A DNA stretch of 55,173 nucleotides, from NCBI RefSeq assembly GCF_006546775.1, contig NZ_VICE01000041.1, positions 1 through 55,173 of the forward strand, given 5' to 3'. This DNA is from Marilutibacter aestuarii (GTDB lineage: Bacteria; Pseudomonadota; Gammaproteobacteria; Xanthomonadales; Xanthomonadaceae). The position numbers and the translations under genes are program-made. Of this stretch, positions 1 through 9,765 are shown piece by piece. The notes below the pieces were generated by a model, which worked only from the letters and a program-made list of their open reading frames with translations, did not search any database and had not been told where the DNA came from. How positions within the stretch are numbered: position 1 is the stretch's first letter; the number at the start of each line of letters is the position of its first letter.

Positions 1-63
1 GCCGACGGGCGCCGGAGCACCCGACGGCGGCGCGGCGGCCAGGGTGGCCGCGGCGGGAGGGAC

Positions 64-2649
64 TCAGGGCTTGTGGAACACCAGTTGGCCGCCCTCGGCA
101 TCGGCCACGATGGTGTCGCCGGCCACGAACTCGCCGGACAGGATCCGCTGCGCCAGCGGGTTTTCCAGCTGTTGCTGGATCGCCCGCTTCAAGGGCCTCG
201 CCCCGTACACCGGGTCGAAGCCGACGTTGGCGAGCAGCGCCAGCGCGTTGTCGCCCAGTTCGAGCTTGAGGCCGCGCTCGGCGAGCCGCTTGTCGAGGCC
301 AGCCATCTGGATCCGCGCGATCTCGCGGATCTGCGCCTTGCCCAGCGGATGGAACACGACGATGTCGTCGAGCCGGTTGATGAACTCCGGCCGGAAGTGG
401 TTCTGCACCACGCCCATGACCGCCGCCTTCATCTTGGTGTAGCCCTCGGCGGAGTCGTCGTCCGACATCTCCTGGATCATCTGGCTGCCGAGGTTGGAGG
501 TCATCACGATGACCGTGTTGCGGAAGTCGACCGTGCGGCCCTGGCCATCGGTCAGGCGCCCGTCGTCGAGCACTTGCAGCAGGATGTTGAACACGTCCGG
601 GTGCGCCTTCTCGACCTCGTCGAGCAGGATCACGCTGTAGGGCCGGCGGCGCACCGCCTCGGTCAGGTAACCGCCCTCCTCGTAGCCGACGTAACCCGGG
701 GGCGCGCCGACCAGGCGCGAGACGGCGTGCTTCTCCATGAATTCGCTCATGTCGATGCGCACCATCGCGTCCGGGGAGTCGAACAGGAACTCGGCCAGCG
801 CCTTGCACAGCTCGGTCTTGCCGACGCCGGTCGGGCCGAGGAACAGGAAGGACCCGCTCGGCCGGTTGGGGTCGGACAGCCCGGCGCGCGAGCGGCGCAC
901 CGCGTCGGACACGACCTTGATCGCCTCCTCCTGACCGACCACGCGCGCGTGCAGGTGCTCTTCCATCTTCAGCAGCTTCTCGCGCTCGCCCTCGAGCATC
1001 TTCGACACCGGGATGCCGGTCCAGCGCGCGACGACCTCGGCGATCTCCTCGGCGGTGACCTTGTCCTGCAGCAGGCTGAAGCCCTGCTTCTCGGCCTCCT
1101 GGGCCGCCTGCAGCTGCTTCTCCAGCTCCGGCAGGGTGCCGTACTGGATCTCGCTCATGCGGCCGAAGTCCTGCTTGCGCTGCGCGGCCTCCAGCTCGAG
1201 CTTGGCCGCCTCGATCTGCTCCTTGATCTTCGTCGCGCCCTGCAGGGTGGCCTTCTCGGCCTTCCACACTTCCTCCAGGTCATTGAACTCGCGCTCGAGC
1301 GTGGCGATCTCGGCCTCGAGGTCGGCCAGCCGCTGCTTCGACGCGTCGTCCTTCTCCTTCTTCAGTGCCTCGCGCTGGATCTTGAGCTGGATCAGCCGGC
1401 GCTCCTTGCGGTCGAGCTCCTCGGGCTTGGAGTCGATCTCCATGCGGATGCGGCTGGCCGCCTCGTCCATCAGGTCGATGGCCTTGTCCGGCAACTGGCG
1501 GTCGGCGATGTAGCGGTTGCTCAGCGTCGCCGCGGCGACGATCGCCGGATCGGTGATCTCCACGCCATGGTGGACGGCGTACTTCTCCTTCAGGCCGCGC
1601 AGGATGGCGATGGTGTCCTCGACCGAGGGCTCGCCGACGAAGACCTTCTGGAAGCGGCGCTCGAGCGCGGCGTCCTTCTCGACGTACTTGCGGTACTCGT
1701 CCAGGGTGGTCGCGCCGATGCAGTGCAGCTCGCCGCGCGCCAGCGCCGGCTTGAGCATGTTGCCGGCGTCCATCGCGCCATCGGCCTTGCCGGCGCCGAC
1801 CATGGTGTGCAGCTCGTCGATGAAGAGGATCACCTGGCCCTCGTCCCTGGACAGGTCGTTGAGCACGCCCTTCAAGCGCTCCTCGAACTCGCCACGGAAC
1901 TTCGCACCGGCGATCAGCGCACCCATGTCGAGCGCGAGCACGCGCTTGCCGCGCAGGCCCTCGGGCACTTCGCCATTGACGATGCGCTGGGCCAGGCCCT
2001 CGACGATCGCGGTCTTGCCCACGCCGGGCTCGCCGATCAGGACCGGGTTGTTCTTGGTCCGGCGCTGCAGCACCTGCACCGTGCGGCGGATTTCCTCGTC
2101 GCGACCGATGACCGGGTCCAGCTTGCCGGACTCGGCGCGCGCGGTCAGGTCGACGCAGTATTTCTCCAGCGCCTGGCGCTGTTCCTCGGCATTCTCGGAC
2201 TGCACCGATTCGCCGCCGCGGGCCTTGTCGATCGCCGCTTCCAGGCGGGCCTTGTCGGCGCCGGCGGCCTTGAGCAGCTTGCCTGCCTCGCTGCTGCCCT
2301 CGAGCGCGGCGAGCAGGAACAACTCGGACGCGATGAAGGCGTCGCCGCGCTGCTGGGCGAGCTTGTCGGTCACGTTGAGCAGCCGTGCCAGGTCGTTGCC
2401 GGCCGAGACGTTGCCCTCCTGCCCGCTGACCTTCGGCAGCTTCTCCAACGCCTCGCCCAGGCGCTCGCGCAGCAGGGGCACGTTGACGCCGGCCTGCACC
2501 AGCAGCGGCCGGGTGCCGCCGCCGGCCTGGTCGAGCAGCGCGGTCAACAGGTGCACCGGTTCGATCACGTTGTGGTCGCGCCCGACCGCCAGCGATTGCG
2601 CATCGGCGATCGCCTGCTGGAAGCGCGAAGTCAGCTTGTCCATCCGCAT
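64..2649 (-). CDS. clpB: ATP-dependent chaperone ClpB
   Basis: Hsp100 disaggregase that works with DnaK to pull proteins out of aggregates in the cytoplasm. The 861-residue product has the family's full layout: a Clp N-domain (about residues 1-145), a first AAA+ module with Walker A GEPGVGKT at 206-213, a long coiled-coil M-domain (about 400-530, rich in E, K and R), a second AAA+ module with Walker A GPTGVGKT near 610, and a C-terminal D2-small domain. The chosen start ([10 protein letters not shown]) has an AGGA-type ribosome site about 9 nt upstream; a start 14 codons earlier lacks one. A sigma32-like promoter lies just upstream. Near-certain by motif order and length. Confidence 0.97.
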   Translation of the reverse strand: MRMDKLTSRFQQAIADAQSLAVGRDHNVIEPVHLLTALLDQAGGGTRPLLVQAGVNVPLLRERLGEALEKLPKVSGQEGNVSAGNDLARLLNVTDKLAQQRGDAFIASELFLLAALEGSSEAGKLLKAAGADKARLEAAIDKARGGESVQSENAEEQRQALEKYCVDLTARAESGKLDPVIGRDEEIRRTVQVLQRRTKNNPVLIGEPGVGKTAIVEGLAQRIVNGEVPEGLRGKRVLALDMGALIAGAKFRGEFEERLKGVLNDLSRDEGQVILFIDELHTMVGAGKADGAMDAGNMLKPALARGELHCIGATTLDEYRKYVEKDAALERRFQKVFVGEPSVEDTIAILRGLKEKYAVHHGVEITDPAIVAAATLSNRYIADRQLPDKAIDLMDEAASRIRMEIDSKPEELDRKERRLIQLKIQREALKKEKDDASKQRLADLEAEIATLEREFNDLEEVWKAEKATLQGATKIKEQIEAAKLELEAAQRKQDFGRMSEIQYGTLPELEKQLQAAQEAEKQGFSLLQDKVTAEEIAEVVARWTGIPVSKMLEGEREKLLKMEEHLHARVVGQEEAIKVVSDAVRRSRAGLSDPNRPSGSFLFLGPTGVGKTELCKALAEFLFDSPDAMVRIDMSEFMEKHAVSRLVGAPPGYVGYEEGGYLTEAVRRRPYSVILLDEVEKAHPDVFNILLQVLDDGRLTDGQGRTVDFRNTVIVMTSNLGSQMIQEMSDDDSAEGYTKMKAAVMGVVQNHFRPEFINRLDDIVVFHPLGKAQIREIARIQMAGLDKRLAERGLKLELGDNALALLANVGFDPVYGARPLKRAIQQQLENPLAQRILSGEFVAGDTIVADAEGGQLVFHKP

Positions 2650-2698
2650 GTGGGGAATCCTCGGAAAACGGGGGCGGCCGCATTGCCGCATGACTGCG

Positions 2699-2738
2699 AA
2701 ATGCGGCTCGCGCGCCGACGATTCAAGCGCGATTCAAG
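2699..2738 (-). promoter_or_regulatory. Sigma32 (heat-shock) promoter of clpB
   Basis: Read on the minus strand, CTTGAAT (2727-2721) is followed after 14 bases by CCGCATTT (2706-2699). This is a close match to the sigma32 consensus CTTGAAA-N13/14-CCCCATNT. A second CTTGAAT lies 11 bp further upstream (2738-2732). It sits about 50 bp before the clpB start, as expected for a heat-shock gene. Confidence 0.7.
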
Positions 2739-2776
2739 GATGCGCAAACGGCTGTTCATGCAATGTCGAGGCGCGC

Positions 2777-4381
2777 CTACGCCCCGGGTGGCGCCCGCTC
2801 GCGAGGGCCGGCGGCCTGCAGCGAGAGCAGGGCCAGCATGCCCGCCAGCACCGCGTAGCCCGCCGCGAACTGCCATGCGATGACCCGGCCCAGCCCCTGC
2901 AGGGCCCATGGCAGGTAAATGCCGCCCTGCGGGTGCACCGAGTGGATCACGCCGAACAGGCACAGCGCGGCCGCGGCCAGAAGCCAGCCCGCCGCCAGGC
3001 GCAGGCGCCCCTCGATCATCGCCACCAGGGCCGAGGCCCAGAGCATGGCGGTGATGATGAAGCCATTGCCCAGGACCACGATGGTGGCCAGCTCCGGCAG
3101 GCCGCTGCCTTCGCCGTGGGCATACAGCTCGGCGAAGCGCGCCGGTTCGATCCAGGCCGGATTGCCGAGCTTGATGACCAGCAGGTAGGCGACCGAGGGC
3201 AGGAACGCCAGGGCCACGGCGATCGCGTGCTCGCGGCGGGTGCTTTGGAAGGCCTGCACCGTGATGTCCAGGCCGACGTAGGCGATGATCGGCGCCAGCA
3301 CCGCCAGCGGCAGCCACTGCACCAGGCCCGACACGAAGCCCAGCATGCCGCCGATGCCAATGAACAGGCCGGTCAACAGCGTGTAGCCCATGCGCGCGCC
3401 CATGTGCTTGTACGCGGGCTGGCCGATGTAGGGCGTGGTCTGCGCGACGCCGCCGCACAGGCCGGCGACCAGGGTCGACACGGCCTCGGCCAGCAGCACG
3501 TCGCGGGTGCGGTAGTCGTCGCCGGCAGCGCGCGCGCTCTCGCTGACGTTGATGCCGCCCACCACCATCAACAGCCCGAACGGCAGCAACAGCGACAGGT
3601 AGGGCACGGTCAGTGGCAAGCCGTCGATGAAACCCAGCCCCGGCCACGGCAGCGTGAGGCCAAGCGGCATCGCGCGTGGCAGGGCGAAGCCCGGCGCGCC
3701 CAGGCCGGCGATGCCGAGGCCGTAGTACAGCGCCGTACCCACCAGGAAGGCCAGCAGCACGCCCGGGATTCGGACCGGCAGCCGGCCGCGCGCGACCAGC
3801 ACGTACAGCAGCAGGCCGAACGTCGCCAGGCCGACCACGGGCGAGCGCAAGGTCTCGATCAGCGGCAGGAAGCCCAGCAGCACCAGCGCGGCGCCGCCGA
3901 TCGACCCCAACAGTGCCGCCCGCGGCACGATCCGCGTGATCAGGTCGCCGGCGAACGAGAGCACCAGTTTCAGCGTGCCCATCACCATCAGTGCGGCCAT
4001 GCCCAGCTGCCAGGTCGCCAGCGCCGCCGCCTCGGTGTCCATGCCCTCGGCCTGGAACCGGGTGAAGGCCGGACCGAGCACCAGCAGGGCCATGCCGATG
4101 CTGGTCGGTGCATCCAGGCCCAGCGGCATCGCCGTGACGTCGTCGCGCCCCGTGCGCAGCGCCAGCCGGCGCGCCATCAGGGTGTAGATCAGGTTGCCCA
4201 CCAGCACGCCGAAGGCGGTGCCCGGGAACATCCGGGTGAACACGACCTCGGCCGGGAAGCCGAAGATCCCGACCAGCGCGGCCGCGATGAAGCCGAGGAT
4301 CGACAGGTTGTCGACGACCAGCCCGAAGAAGCCGTTGAGGTCGCCGGGCACGAACCAGCGCGGCGCAGCGCGCTCAGTCAT
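2777..4381 (-). CDS. NCS2-family (xanthine/uracil-type) permease
   Basis: A 534-residue inner-membrane protein with about 12 hydrophobic segments across its length. The fold signature of the NCS2/AzgA transporter class is visible in the repeated Gly/Pro-rich segments ([12 protein letters not shown], the region around [26 protein letters not shown], and [18 protein letters not shown]). These would form the half-helices of a 7+7 transporter. Members move nucleobases or related anions with protons or sodium, but the substrate cannot be read from sequence. It stands alone between pgeF and clpB with 190 bp upstream and 127 bp before clpB, so it may have its own promoter. SulP-type anion transport is the alternative, but no STAS domain is present. 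Confidence 0.75.
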   Translation of the reverse strand: MTERAAPRWFVPGDLNGFFGLVVDNLSILGFIAAALVGIFGFPAEVVFTRMFPGTAFGVLVGNLIYTLMARRLALRTGRDDVTAMPLGLDAPTSIGMALLVLGPAFTRFQAEGMDTEAAALATWQLGMAALMVMGTLKLVLSFAGDLITRIVPRAALLGSIGGAALVLLGFLPLIETLRSPVVGLATFGLLLYVLVARGRLPVRIPGVLLAFLVGTALYYGLGIAGLGAPGFALPRAMPLGLTLPWPGLGFIDGLPLTVPYLSLLLPFGLLMVVGGINVSESARAAGDDYRTRDVLLAEAVSTLVAGLCGGVAQTTPYIGQPAYKHMGARMGYTLLTGLFIGIGGMLGFVSGLVQWLPLAVLAPIIAYVGLDITVQAFQSTRREHAIAVALAFLPSVAYLLVIKLGNPAWIEPARFAELYAHGEGSGLPELATIVVLGNGFIITAMLWASALVAMIEGRLRLAAGWLLAAAALCLFGVIHSVHPQGGIYLPWALQGLGRVIAWQFAAGYAVLAGMLALLSLQAAGPRERAPPGA

Positions 4382-4571
4382 CGCTGCCCCTCCGGTTCGC
4401 GACCCGCGCGGCCGCCACGACCGACGTCTCCTTCTTCATGTCGCCGCCCCTGCATGCTGTCCGGCTCCAGTATGGCGCACGCCCGGGCGGGTCATGCTGC
4501 TCAGGGCGGACGCTTCCGACCGTGCTCGTCGGCACGTCACGCGTACCCCCAGCCGCCGCATCGCGCCGCGT

Positions 4572-5321
4572 TCATTCGATCCACAGCAGGCTGGCCATGC
4601 GCCCGCTGCGTCCGTCGCGGCGATGGGAGAAGAACGCCGTTGGCTCGGAGATCGTGCAGCGCGTGCCGCCATGGATCCGTCCGGAGGGCACACCGGCGAC
4701 GGCCAGGCGGCGGCGCGCCAGCGCATAAAGGTCGACGTTCCAGTGGCCTGGCCGGGTGGCGGCGAACGCGGCCTCCGCGCCGCGGTCGCTGGACACGAAT
4801 GCCTCGCGGACCTCCTCGCCCACTTCATAGGCCACGGGTCCGGCCGCGGGCCCCAGCCACGCGCACAGGCGATCGGGCGGCGTGCGCAGGGCCGCTACCG
4901 TCGCTTCCAACACCCCGGCGGCCAGGCCACGCCAGCCGGCATGCGCGCCACCCACCTCGCGACCGTCGTCGGCGCAGAACAGCACGGGCAGGCAGTCGGC
5001 GGTCTGGATGGCGATCACCACGCCCGGCTCGGCGGTCACCGCGGCGTCGGCCTCGGGCTCTCCACCGTCGCCCGCCGTCCCCAGGCGCAGCACGCCGGTG
5101 CCGTGCACCTGCCGCAACCAGCGCGGGGCCGAAGGCAGGCCTGCGCGCCGGATCAATGCCTCGCGGTTGGCCTGGGCGCTCTCCGGTGCGTCGCCGCAGC
5201 GCAGCCCGAGGTTGAAGTCGTCGAAGGGCGGCGGCGACTGGCCGCCGCCGTGGCGCAGGGTGCTGATCGCGCGGACCCGCGGCGGCGCGGGCCAATCGAC
5301 CTCGAACCACGGCGTCGCCAT
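4572..5321 (-). CDS. pgeF: Purine nucleoside phosphorylase / multicopper-oxidase-like protein PgeF (YfiH)
   Basis: A 249-residue YfiH/LACC1-family protein. The three metal ligands of the family are visible in order: His in RQVHGTG, Cys in QTADCLPV and His in GAHAGWRG. Family members phosphorolyse adenosine/inosine and deaminate adenosine; in E. coli the protein also edits a mis-linked peptidoglycan precursor. The start ([10 protein letters not shown]) lies 1 bp after the rluD stop, so the two genes are co-transcribed, the same rluD-yfiH pairing seen in many gammaproteobacteria. An upstream open frame continues into rluD but has no support as protein. Confidence 0.9.
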   Translation of the reverse strand: MATPWFEVDWPAPPRVRAISTLRHGGGQSPPPFDDFNLGLRCGDAPESAQANREALIRRAGLPSAPRWLRQVHGTGVLRLGTAGDGGEPEADAAVTAEPGVVIAIQTADCLPVLFCADDGREVGGAHAGWRGLAAGVLEATVAALRTPPDRLCAWLGPAAGPVAYEVGEEVREAFVSSDRGAEAAFAATRPGHWNVDLYALARRRLAVAGVPSGRIHGGTRCTISEPTAFFSHRRDGRSGRMASLLWIE

Positions 5322-5322
5322 C

Positions 5323-6297
5323 TCAGCGGGCCGCTTCGTGGGCCAGCCGGCTGTCTTCCCGGAGCACCGCGACCAGGGCCTGCATGTCGGCCGGCATCGG
5401 CGCCGAACAGCGGACCGGTTCGCCGCTGACCGGATGCATGAACTCGAGGGTCTCGGCATGCAGGGCCTGGCGCTTGAAACCGCGCAGCGCCTCGACCAGT
5501 TCGGGCGTCGCGCCCCTGGGCAGCTTGAGCGGTCCGCCGTACATGGGGTCGCCAACGATCGGGTACTTCACGTGCGCCATGTGCACGCGGATCTGGTGGG
5601 TCCGGCCGGTCTCCAGCCGGCACTCCAGCAGCGTGTGGGCACGGAAGCGCTCGCGCAGGCGGTAGTGGGTCACCGCCTCGCGTCCGTCCTCGCGCACCGC
5701 CATGCGGATGCGGTCGCGCGGATGGCGGTCGATCGGGAAATCCGCGGTGCCGCCGGCGACCATCGACCCGACCACCACGGCCAGGTACTGCCGGTGGACC
5801 TGGCGCGAGGACAGCTGCTCGATCAGGGCCGTGTGGGCGACCAGGGTGCGGGCCACCACCATGACGCCCGACGTGTCCTTGTCGAGCCGGTGCACGATGC
5901 CGGCGCGGGCCAGCGTGTTCAGGTTGGGGTCGCGGTGCAGCAGGGCGTTGACGAGGGTGCCGGCGGGATTGCCGGCGCCGGGATGGACGACCAGGCCCGC
6001 GGGCTTGTTGATGACGAAGACGTGCTCGTCCTCGAACAGCACGTCCAGCGGGATCGCCTCGGGCGCGGAATGGGTCTGGACCTCCTCGATGACCCGCAGC
6101 GCCACGGCCTCGCCGCCGCGCACCGGGTCGCGCGGCCGGACCTGCTGGCCGTCCAGGAGGGCGTCGCCGGACTTGATCCAGGCGGCCAGGCGGGAGCGCG
6201 AATAGGCCGGGAACAGTTCGGCCAGGACGGCGTCGAAGCGCCTTCCGGCGGCATGGTCGGGGACGGTGGCGGTCAGCGGGGAGGGGGTATCGGTCAT
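5323..6297 (-). CDS. rluD: 23S rRNA pseudouridine(1911/1915/1917) synthase RluD
   Basis: A 324-residue RluA-family enzyme that isomerises uridines in helix 69 of 23S rRNA, at the subunit interface. An N-terminal S4 RNA-binding domain (about 17-80, with [18 protein letters not shown]) precedes the catalytic domain. The catalytic Asp lies in the HRLDKDTSG motif at residue 139, and the [11 protein letters not shown] motif follows. The start ([10 protein letters not shown]) leaves 102 bp to the divergent bamD. The rluD/bamD head-to-head pair with pgeF downstream is a conserved arrangement and supports all three calls. Confidence 0.95.
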   Translation of the reverse strand: MTDTPSPLTATVPDHAAGRRFDAVLAELFPAYSRSRLAAWIKSGDALLDGQQVRPRDPVRGGEAVALRVIEEVQTHSAPEAIPLDVLFEDEHVFVINKPAGLVVHPGAGNPAGTLVNALLHRDPNLNTLARAGIVHRLDKDTSGVMVVARTLVAHTALIEQLSSRQVHRQYLAVVVGSMVAGGTADFPIDRHPRDRIRMAVREDGREAVTHYRLRERFRAHTLLECRLETGRTHQIRVHMAHVKYPIVGDPMYGGPLKLPRGATPELVEALRGFKRQALHAETLEFMHPVSGEPVRCSAPMPADMQALVAVLREDSRLAHEAAR

Positions 6298-6353
6298 TGT
6301 CTGGGGCGGCCTTGCCGGGGCTGGGCATCGATTAAGGCCACGGGGGCCCGGAC

Positions 6354-6362
6354 TGCTATTAT
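6354..6362 (+). promoter_or_regulatory. Extended -10 element, probable bamD promoter
   Basis: TGC followed directly by TATTAT forms an extended -10 box, 38 bp upstream of the bamD start, in the 102-bp space between divergent rluD and bamD. No convincing -35 box is seen, which is common with extended -10 promoters. Confidence 0.45.
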
Positions 6363-6399
6363 CGGCAGTTCGTGCCCTCGGCGCCCGTTGAAGCTTCCC

Positions 6400-7260
6400 A
6401 TGACCGCAAGTTCCACCCTCGCCCGTTCCCTGCCCCGCCTGGCCGGCATCCTCGTGCTCGCCCTCGTCGTGGCCACCGGCTGCTCGCGTTTCAAGGACAA
6501 GGACGCCGATGAAGGCCAGCCCGTCGAAGCGCTGTACGAGAAAGCGCACAAGTCGATGGTGAACGAGAACTGGTCCGGCGCGGAGACCACGTTCAAGCGC
6601 CTGGTCGCCCAGTACCCCTACGGCCCGTACACCGAGCAGGCGCTGATGGAGATCGCCTACGCCCAGTACAAGGCCGGCAAGCACGAGGATGCGATCAGCA
6701 GCATCGACCGCTTCCTGCGCACCTACCCCACGCACCGCAACGCAGCGTACCTGTACTACCTGCGCGGGCTGACCAACTCCAGCCGCGACGCGGTGTTCCT
6801 GCAGCGCGTCTGGCGCCTGGACTCCAGCCGCCGCGACCTCTCGACGCCGCGCCAGGCCTACAACGACTTCCAGCTCGTGGTCGACCGCTATCCGAACAGC
6901 CGCTACGCGGCGGCAGCGGAGGAGAAGATGGCCGAGCTGCGCGACACCTTCGCGCGCCACCAGATGGACGTCGCCCTGTACTACCTGCGGCGCACCGCCT
7001 ACGTGGCGGCAGCGAACCGGGCGACCTACCTGATGAAGACCTACCCGGACAGCATGTACCAGAACGACGCCATCGCCACCCTCGCCCTCGCGTACGAGGG
7101 CATGGGCAACGATGCGCTGGCCGAGAACGCGCGCAAGGAACTGCAGGCCAAGGAACCCGACCATCCGTACCTGGCCGGCAAGAACTGGCCCGACTACCCG
7201 AGCGATTGGCGCAAGCTCAACCCCTTCGCGGGCGAGAAGTCGGCCCTCGACAACATGTAA
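6400..7260 (+). CDS. bamD: Outer membrane protein assembly factor BamD (ComL lipoprotein)
   Basis: Essential periplasmic lipoprotein of the BAM complex that folds beta-barrel proteins into the outer membrane. The 286-residue product has a lipoprotein signal peptide ending in the lipobox VATGC with the lipidated Cys at residue 28. About five tetratricopeptide-like repeats follow (for example [23 protein letters not shown] and [22 protein letters not shown]). The frame is open far upstream, but this ATG is the only start that gives a sensible signal peptide. It is divergent from rluD and ends at a strong terminator. Confidence 0.95.
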   Translation: MTASSTLARSLPRLAGILVLALVVATGCSRFKDKDADEGQPVEALYEKAHKSMVNENWSGAETTFKRLVAQYPYGPYTEQALMEIAYAQYKAGKHEDAISSIDRFLRTYPTHRNAAYLYYLRGLTNSSRDAVFLQRVWRLDSSRRDLSTPRQAYNDFQLVVDRYPNSRYAAAAEEKMAELRDTFARHQMDVALYYLRRTAYVAAANRATYLMKTYPDSMYQNDAIATLALAYEGMGNDALAENARKELQAKEPDHPYLAGKNWPDYPSDWRKLNPFAGEKSALDNM

Positions 7261-7284
7261 CGGGACCCGGTTCCCGATGCGAAG

Positions 7285-7312
7285 ACGCCGCCCCTGGGGC
7301 GGCGTTTTTTTT
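7285..7312 (+). terminator. Intrinsic terminator of bamD
   Basis: A perfect 10-bp inverted repeat (ACGCCGCCCC / GGGGCGGCGT, 7285-7305) is followed by eight T residues (7305-7312), 24 bp after the bamD stop. Confidence 0.9.
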
Positions 7313-7396
7313 GGGGAATGGGGAATGGGGAATGGGGAATGGGGAATGGGGAATGGGGAATGGGGAATGGGGAATGGGGAGTCGGGAGTCGGGAGT
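7313..7396. repeat. Heptanucleotide tandem repeat (GGGGAAT)n
   Basis: Nine perfect copies of GGGGAAT (7313-7375) are followed by three drifted copies (GGGGAGT, CGGGAGT, CGGGAGT). The tract starts directly after the T-run of the bamD terminator. In register it belongs to the family G(G/T)GA(A/T/G)T(G/C) that also occurs at 39999-40192 and 55138-55173. Confidence 0.95.
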
Positions 7397-7450
7397 CGGA
7401 CGGTCCCCGCATCGGCTCGCGTGGCCTCCGCCACAGCCCTCGCCCAACGC

Positions 7451-7480
7451 CGTCATCCCAGCGAACGCTGGGATCCAGCT
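7451..7480 (+). repeat. Dispersed REP-like hairpin repeat, copy 1
   Basis: A 30-bp element with the palindromic core CCCAGCGAACGCTGGG, beginning CGTCAT and ending ATCCAGCT. The same element recurs at 15774-15802 (29 of 30 bases) and, inverted, at 55044-55073 (all 30 bases). Confidence 0.9.
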
Positions 7481-7584
7481 CCTCGCTTCGCGGCGGCCCC
7501 TGAGCCCTGTCTCGAACCCGTAGGAACTGCCCCTTCCGGAGGACACCCTGAACACCCACGGCCCGTCGCCTGGCGATGACGGGC

Positions 7585-7614
7585 AAAAAACCGCGCGGGC
7601 CAGACGGCCCACGC
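7585..7614 (-). terminator. Intrinsic terminator of nadE (minus strand)
   Basis: On the minus strand a 9-bp stem (GCGTGGGCC / GGCCCGCGC, one G-T pair) with a 4-base loop is followed by GG and six T residues. It lies 25 bp beyond the nadE stop. Confidence 0.75.
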
Positions 7615-7639
7615 GCATCCGGGACTTACGCCCGAGCCC

Positions 7640-9307
7640 TCAGAACCCGTAACCGTTGGTGATCGGGTAGCGCCGCTCGCGGCTGAAGGCGCGGCGCGAG
7701 ACCTTGGGCCCAGGCGCGGACTGGTGCCGCTTCCATTCGCTGATCCGCACCAGGCGCAGCACCTTGTCGACGGTCGCCGCGTCGTAGCCGGCCGAGACGA
7801 TGTCGTCGCGCGACTGTTCCTGGTCGACGTAGCGCAGCAGGATGGCGTCGAGCACGTCATAGGGCGGCAGCGAGTCCTGGTCCTTCTGGTCGGCGCGCAG
7901 CTCGGCCGAAGGCGCGCGGTCGATGACCTCCTGCGGGATCACCTGCCCCCCGTTGGGTGCGCTGCCACCGACCGTGTTGCGCCAGCGCGCCAGCGCATAG
8001 ACCTCGGTCTTGTAGAGGTCCTTGATCGGCGCGTAGCCGCCGCACATGTCGCCGTAGATGGTGGCGTAGCCGACGGCGTACTCGCTCTTGTTGCCGGTCG
8101 TCAGCAACAGCCCGCCGAACTTGTTCGACAGCGCCATCAGCAATGCGCCGCGGGTGCGCGACTGCAGGTTCTCCTCGGTGGTGTCGACCGCGACGCCTTC
8201 GAAGGCGCCTTCGAGTGCGTCGAGGAAGCCCTGGAACGGTTTCTCGATCGGCAGGGTCAGCAAACGCACCCCGAGTGAATCGCATTGCACCTGGGCCAGG
8301 TCGTTCGACAGGTCGGCGGTATAGCGCGAGGGCATCCGCACCGCGGTCACGTTCTCCGCGCCCAGCGCGTCGACCGCCAACGCCAGCACCAGCGACGAAT
8401 CGATGCCGCCCGACAGCCCGAGCCAGACCTTGCCGAACCCGTTCTTGCGGCAGTAATCAGCGGTGCCGCGCACGATCGCGCGCCACGCCAGCGCATCGCG
8501 GCTCTCGTCGCCCTCGTCCATCCACTGCACGGGCAGGAATGCACGGCGCTCGCGGTTGAAATCGACCACCAGCCACTGGTCGGTGAAGGCCGCGGCCGCC
8601 GGATGCACGCTGCCATCGGCGTCGGCGACGACCGATGCCCCGTCGAACATCAGCGCGTCCTGCCCGCCCACGAGGTTGAGGTAGGCGATGCCCACCCCGG
8701 GGCCGTGCGCCCGGCTCTCGCGGATGCGGCGCCCCAGCAGCGCGTCGCGGTCGGCATGCTTGTCGCGCTCGAAGGGCGAGGCATTCGGCACCAGCAGCAG
8801 TTCCGCGCCGGCCGCGACCGCCTCGGCCATGGGCTCGGCGAACCAGAGGTCCTCGCAGATCACCAGGCCGACGCGCACGCCGTCGACCTCGAACACGCAG
8901 GTTTCGCCGTCGGGATCGAGGGTGAAGTAGCGGCGCTCGTCGAACACCGCGTAGTTGGGCAGTTCGCGCTTGCGGTAGGTATGCGTCACCTGGCCGTCGC
9001 GCAGCACGCTGGCCGCGTTGTAAACCACGCTGCCGGCCGACTGCGGCCAGCCCACGACGGCGGTGATGCCGGCGACCCCCGCGGCGAGCTTCTCCATCTC
9101 CACGTGGCAATCGGCGAGGAAGCCGGGGCGCATCAAGAGGTCCTCCGGCGGATAACCGCTCAGGGCCAGCTCCGGGAACAGCACCAGGTCCGCCCCGTAC
9201 TCGTCGCGCGCCTCGTTGATCATCGCGAGGATGCGTTCGGCGTTGGCCTGGACCGCGCCGACCGGGAAGTCGAACTGGGCCATGGCGATTCGAAGCGTCT
9301 GGGACAT
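7640..9307 (-). CDS. nadE: Glutamine-dependent NAD(+) synthetase
   Basis: Final step of NAD synthesis: amidation of nicotinic acid adenine dinucleotide with glutamine as ammonia donor, cytoplasmic. The 555-residue product is the two-domain glutaminase type. An N-terminal nitrilase-fold domain carries the triad Glu46 (LFPELALSG), Lys113 (YRKREL) and Cys151 (VICEDLW). The C-terminal ATP-pyrophosphatase domain has the P-loop SGGIDSS at 299-305 and the NAD synthetase motif TGNKSEYAVGYATIYGDM. The start has AGGTGG six bases upstream. Monocistronic, ending at its own terminator. Confidence 0.96.
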   Translation of the reverse strand: MSQTLRIAMAQFDFPVGAVQANAERILAMINEARDEYGADLVLFPELALSGYPPEDLLMRPGFLADCHVEMEKLAAGVAGITAVVGWPQSAGSVVYNAASVLRDGQVTHTYRKRELPNYAVFDERRYFTLDPDGETCVFEVDGVRVGLVICEDLWFAEPMAEAVAAGAELLLVPNASPFERDKHADRDALLGRRIRESRAHGPGVGIAYLNLVGGQDALMFDGASVVADADGSVHPAAAAFTDQWLVVDFNRERRAFLPVQWMDEGDESRDALAWRAIVRGTADYCRKNGFGKVWLGLSGGIDSSLVLALAVDALGAENVTAVRMPSRYTADLSNDLAQVQCDSLGVRLLTLPIEKPFQGFLDALEGAFEGVAVDTTEENLQSRTRGALLMALSNKFGGLLLTTGNKSEYAVGYATIYGDMCGGYAPIKDLYKTEVYALARWRNTVGGSAPNGGQVIPQEVIDRAPSAELRADQKDQDSLPPYDVLDAILLRYVDQEQSRDDIVSAGYDAATVDKVLRLVRISEWKRHQSAPGPKVSRRAFSRERRYPITNGYGF

Positions 9308-9765
9308 GGAGCCACCTGGGGGATTGGTCGGGCCGGATCGGCCGCGGGAGCGGGCGCGCACGATCACGCGCGACGCCGGCATTGTTTCAGAAGCCGCGGG
9401 CGCGCCACCAGCCCACGGGGCGCCTTCCGGCTGCGCGCGGGCCGCGGATTCGCGCCCGGGCCGCAGCCCGGGTGCCTCTCCCGACGACGCAGGCGACCGG
9501 CCAGGCATGCGCTGGACGGGCGGGCCGCCGCCAGGACCGGTCGAGCATGCCTGTTTTCCGACGGCGATGGGTGGGGGCTTCCCTCCCCCCCGCGTTTTTT
9601 TGTTGATACCCTGCCGCTCGTTCCCGCCCTGGCCCCGCCGGTCGCGCGAATGGCCCACGGGGAGTGGGCCCGACAGGATACGGACCTCCATCCAGGCGCA
9701 CCCCCGAGCGTCCCGCCACCGCCTGCGGCAGCCTTCCGCCACCGCCAAGCCAGCAGTCCAACCCC
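9308..9765. other. Intergenic stretch between divergent nadE and tautomerase gene
   Basis: This 458-bp non-coding region should contain the nadE promoter (minus strand) and the promoter of the tautomerase-like gene (plus strand); neither is clear by eye. Its middle (9495-9601) can form several paired arms and ends in a terminator-like hairpin with a seven-T run, annotated as a low-confidence RNA candidate. Nothing else is recognised. Confidence 0.6.
9495..9601 (+). ncRNA. Candidate small structured RNA with terminator
   Basis: Nested pairable arms are visible: GACCGG/CCGGTC (9495-9500 with 9537-9542) and, as an alternative pairing, CAGGCATGC/GCATGCCTG (9502-9510 with 9545-9553). A G-rich/C-rich hairpin (about 9569-9591) and seven T residues (9595-9601) follow. 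It ends 164 bp before the next plus-strand start, so the terminator has no obvious gene to end. No known RNA family is recognised and no promoter was identified. It could instead be an attenuator for the downstream gene. Confidence 0.25.

Larger units (their letters stand above)
7261..7639. other. Intergenic stretch between convergent bamD and nadE
   Basis: This 379-bp non-coding stretch holds, in order, the bamD terminator, a heptanucleotide tandem repeat, a copy of the dispersed hairpin repeat, and a terminator for nadE on the other strand. Open frames across the heptamers (MGNGEWG repeats) are repeat artefacts, not genes. Confidence 0.8.

Noticed and set aside
73-2883. Plus-strand open frame of over 900 codons opposite clpB, and a similar one at 1517-5215
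   Set aside because: Composition typical of antisense GC-rich frames, no ribosome site, no motif; clpB and the permease explain the DNA.
7313-7480. Short open frames encoding MGNGEWG repeats
   Set aside because: They are translations of a heptamer tract in all frames, without ribosome sites.
9664-9700. tRNA T-arm-like sequence on the minus strand (reads GGAGGTCCGTATCC)
   Set aside because: The T-loop has two changes from GGTTCGAATCC and no matching acceptor, D or anticodon arm was found upstream, so no tRNA or clear remnant can be supported.
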